From Chiridota heheva (lineage: Eukaryota > Echinodermata > Holothuroidea > Apodida > Chiridotidae): a stretch of 64,000 bases of DNA. The stretch is from assembly GCA_020152595.1 (NCBI GenBank), contig JAIGNY010002050.1, positions 655,001-719,000 of the forward strand, written 5' to 3'. This document shows, one piece after another, positions 58,101 to 61,100 of the stretch (its first letter is position 1; each line of letters opens with the position of its first letter). Below the pieces are notes generated by a model. The model did not search any database and had not been told where the DNA came from. It was given only the letters and a program-made list of their open reading frames with translations. Both the position numbers and the translations under genes were made by a program.

Positions 58101-61100
58101 CTTAGCAAAACCGTGCTGAGCCCGTACACAGTTACGTCTCTCCGACCTTAAGAATAGTCTGCTAAAACTGACAGATGCCAATAAATGAATTAATATTTAT
58201 TGATGCATATGTTTAATGTTGTATATGTTTAATGTAGCACATGTTTAATGTTGTATGTCTTTAATATTGTATACTTTTAGTATTGTACATGTTTAATATT
58301 GTATATTGTTTATATTGTACATGTTTGATATGGTATATTTTTAATATTGTACATGTTTGATATGGTATATTTTATATTGTACATTTTAATATTATATTTT
58401 TAATATTGTACATGTTTAATATGGTATATATTGTACATGTTTGTTGTGGTATATTTTCAATATTGTACATGTTTGATATGGTATATTTTTAATATTGTAA
58501 ATGTTTAATATGGTATATTTTTAATATTGTACATGTTTAATATGGTATATTGTTTATATTGTACATGTTTAATATGGTATATTTTTATATTGTACATGTT
58601 TAATATGGTATATTTTTTATATTGTACATGTTTAATGTATATTTTTTATATTGTACATGTTTAATATTGTATATTTTTTATATTGTACATGTTTATTATT
58701 GTATATGTTTCACATTAAATGGAAGAGACTTATCAAGATTAATCGTAAGAAAGCTTTTGGTTCTAGTGATTTATTCCAATTATGATGATCTATTTAAAGG
58801 TGCTTGAGTCAACCATACTTGGAGTATCTCTCCAGGCAGCAGTCGGAAGACGTCATCTGGGAGCCGCCTCCGGCATACTACCACACACTTCTTAAGAGAC
58901 TTGTTGATAATATCCTTTTCACAATTTCTGTAACTTGAGTAAACAAAGGTACAGAGTAAAGGGTCACTTGTATTAAAAGTAGTTCATTAATTCTTTATTT
59001 CAATCTTTTGTAAATTCTGACTGCAATGGGTGAAATGTATTTTCGTTTTGCCTGATTAGCAGTTTGGGACAAAAAGTCTGTGTGTAGTTTTCGCTCCAAA
59101 TGAATCCATTTGATTGTTTTTTTTTCTACTTAAATATTGATTTGGAGTTGCAAGTCAGTTTTCAAAAAAAATTCTTGTCAAGAACAATCTCCCCCTGTTT
59201 ACTCTCCTTCCTACCTCTGGAATGATGTAACCTCTCAGGCACAATTTAACCCTTGCGGTTGTGTGCCGTTAATCTCTCATCAAACAAGCTTTCCTCTCAT
59301 GATGGAGAAATGAAGCAAGTAAACTGAAAAAGGGTAGATGTTACTCCAGTGACATCACAAAGACATTACAAATGCACCTATTTTCATCTGCTATTAATTA
59401 ATTTGAACTTCTACTTGAGTTTTTTCCAATTTTAATGGGACTTCTTTTCTATGCTCATTAATTAAGTTTGGGAACAATTTGGTGCACCCCTCGTAGCACC
59501 AAAATCTTTCATGAAAAATGGAACCGTTAGTGTGCGAATCCTGCATTACCTGTACCTAAGTGAACAACAAGGTATGAAATATCTGTCTTGATATCACAAA
59601 TATCCGTCTTGATATCAGGGTTTAAAGCTGATCAATTGTGTTCACATTAATTTTGTGGAATTATTTATAATCATATATGTGATATACTGCAGATGCAAGT
59701 AGGACATTCCACAACCCTGTACACATATGAATATTGCTATTTAGAAATATGCAATATCATATGAGCGTTGTTTTTTTTTGTTCAATTTTCACAGCATTTT
59801 TTACATATCCAGTTTTTTGCTTCACATTTCATGGTAGGCCAATTGATTGCTTGGAGGGTTTCTAGCATTGTGCAATTCATCATCAACACGACAAAAGCTT
59901 TCTTTATTCTATCATTTATTCTAAACCTTTGTCCAACCATGCCCTTAACAAATTCCCACCGATGAATGAAAATTCTCCATTTCCTGACTTTGATTGGAGG
60001 TTCAATGAGTTCCCAAACAGCAACACACACGCCCTCTATGTCACATGCATGGAACTCATGGCACTCCCCTGCCAACCAGCCGTTGTTGCTAATGCTATCG
60101 TGGATGTCGTCCTCAGATAGTAAGTTCTTATTTTTGTAATTTTTGCTCTCTTTTAAATTATTTTAATTTTGCGTTGTCGCAGATTCCATTTTGTTGCTTT
60201 ATTGCTTTTCGTTGGCATCAAAATGATATTTTTGTTCTATTTAATTCTTTGGGTTCAGAAGAAATAACCACATTGTTTGTTGCCTTTATGAAGTTTTTCA
60301 CTTCGAGTATAAAGATTTTATTGTAAGAGTTGTGGGGAAGAGCAGGAGGCTGACTATTAGAACATCAGAGACTGAGATTTGAACTCTTTGTATGCAATGG
60401 AAGCATTGAAGAAGGCTCTTACTGTGACTGAGTGAATGGCTGTTATTTTATATAGGTGATATATAGCATAGAAGGTAAGCATAGTTCTTGTATATAGCCT
60501 TCACCATCAAGAAGGAGGGATGGAGGGGGTCCTGGGGGACTCTACAGTGAGTGATGTCTTGCTTTGGAATATTTGGGAATCTGAGATTTTATTGATAAAG
60601 GGTTGTTAGTTTCTGTGTGGCACCAAATAAGTGTAGCAGGAAATATTGTGCACATATAGCTATGATTCGATAAGTCAGGCGATCAGAGCAAGAGTGATAC
60701 TAAATCTGATATTGAAATTTTAAGCTTTCAAATATTTTTGAGAGATCTATCGTCACAGACTTTTGGTGTGAACAACTAACATTACTTCAATTTGTTAAGA
60801 AGTGAACTTGCAGTTCTTAAGTATTGTTTAAAAGAAAATTTTCTATAAAAAAATTACAGTAAAAATGTCATTCTTGGCATTAAGAAGAGTTATAGTACCA
60901 TAGCTATTACAACAATGGATCATCCACACACCCAAACCTAACTCAAATCCCCAGACTGTGCAAAAGTGAAAAATTAATGGCAAATTTTCTAAAATTATAA
61001 AATTGAATGGTCTATGGTAAAATAGGAATTTCAAATACTTTTTTACCATTCTATTTTTATCATTCTATTTTTCTTCATGTCTCCTATTGTGTACAAAGAA

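Noticed and set aside
59492-59571. Extra MED23 exon (CCAAAATCTTTCATGAAAAA region with AG and GTATGA borders)
   Set aside because: Frame and homology join exon 27 directly to exon 28 through the AT-AC intron; this segment has no MED23 similarity.
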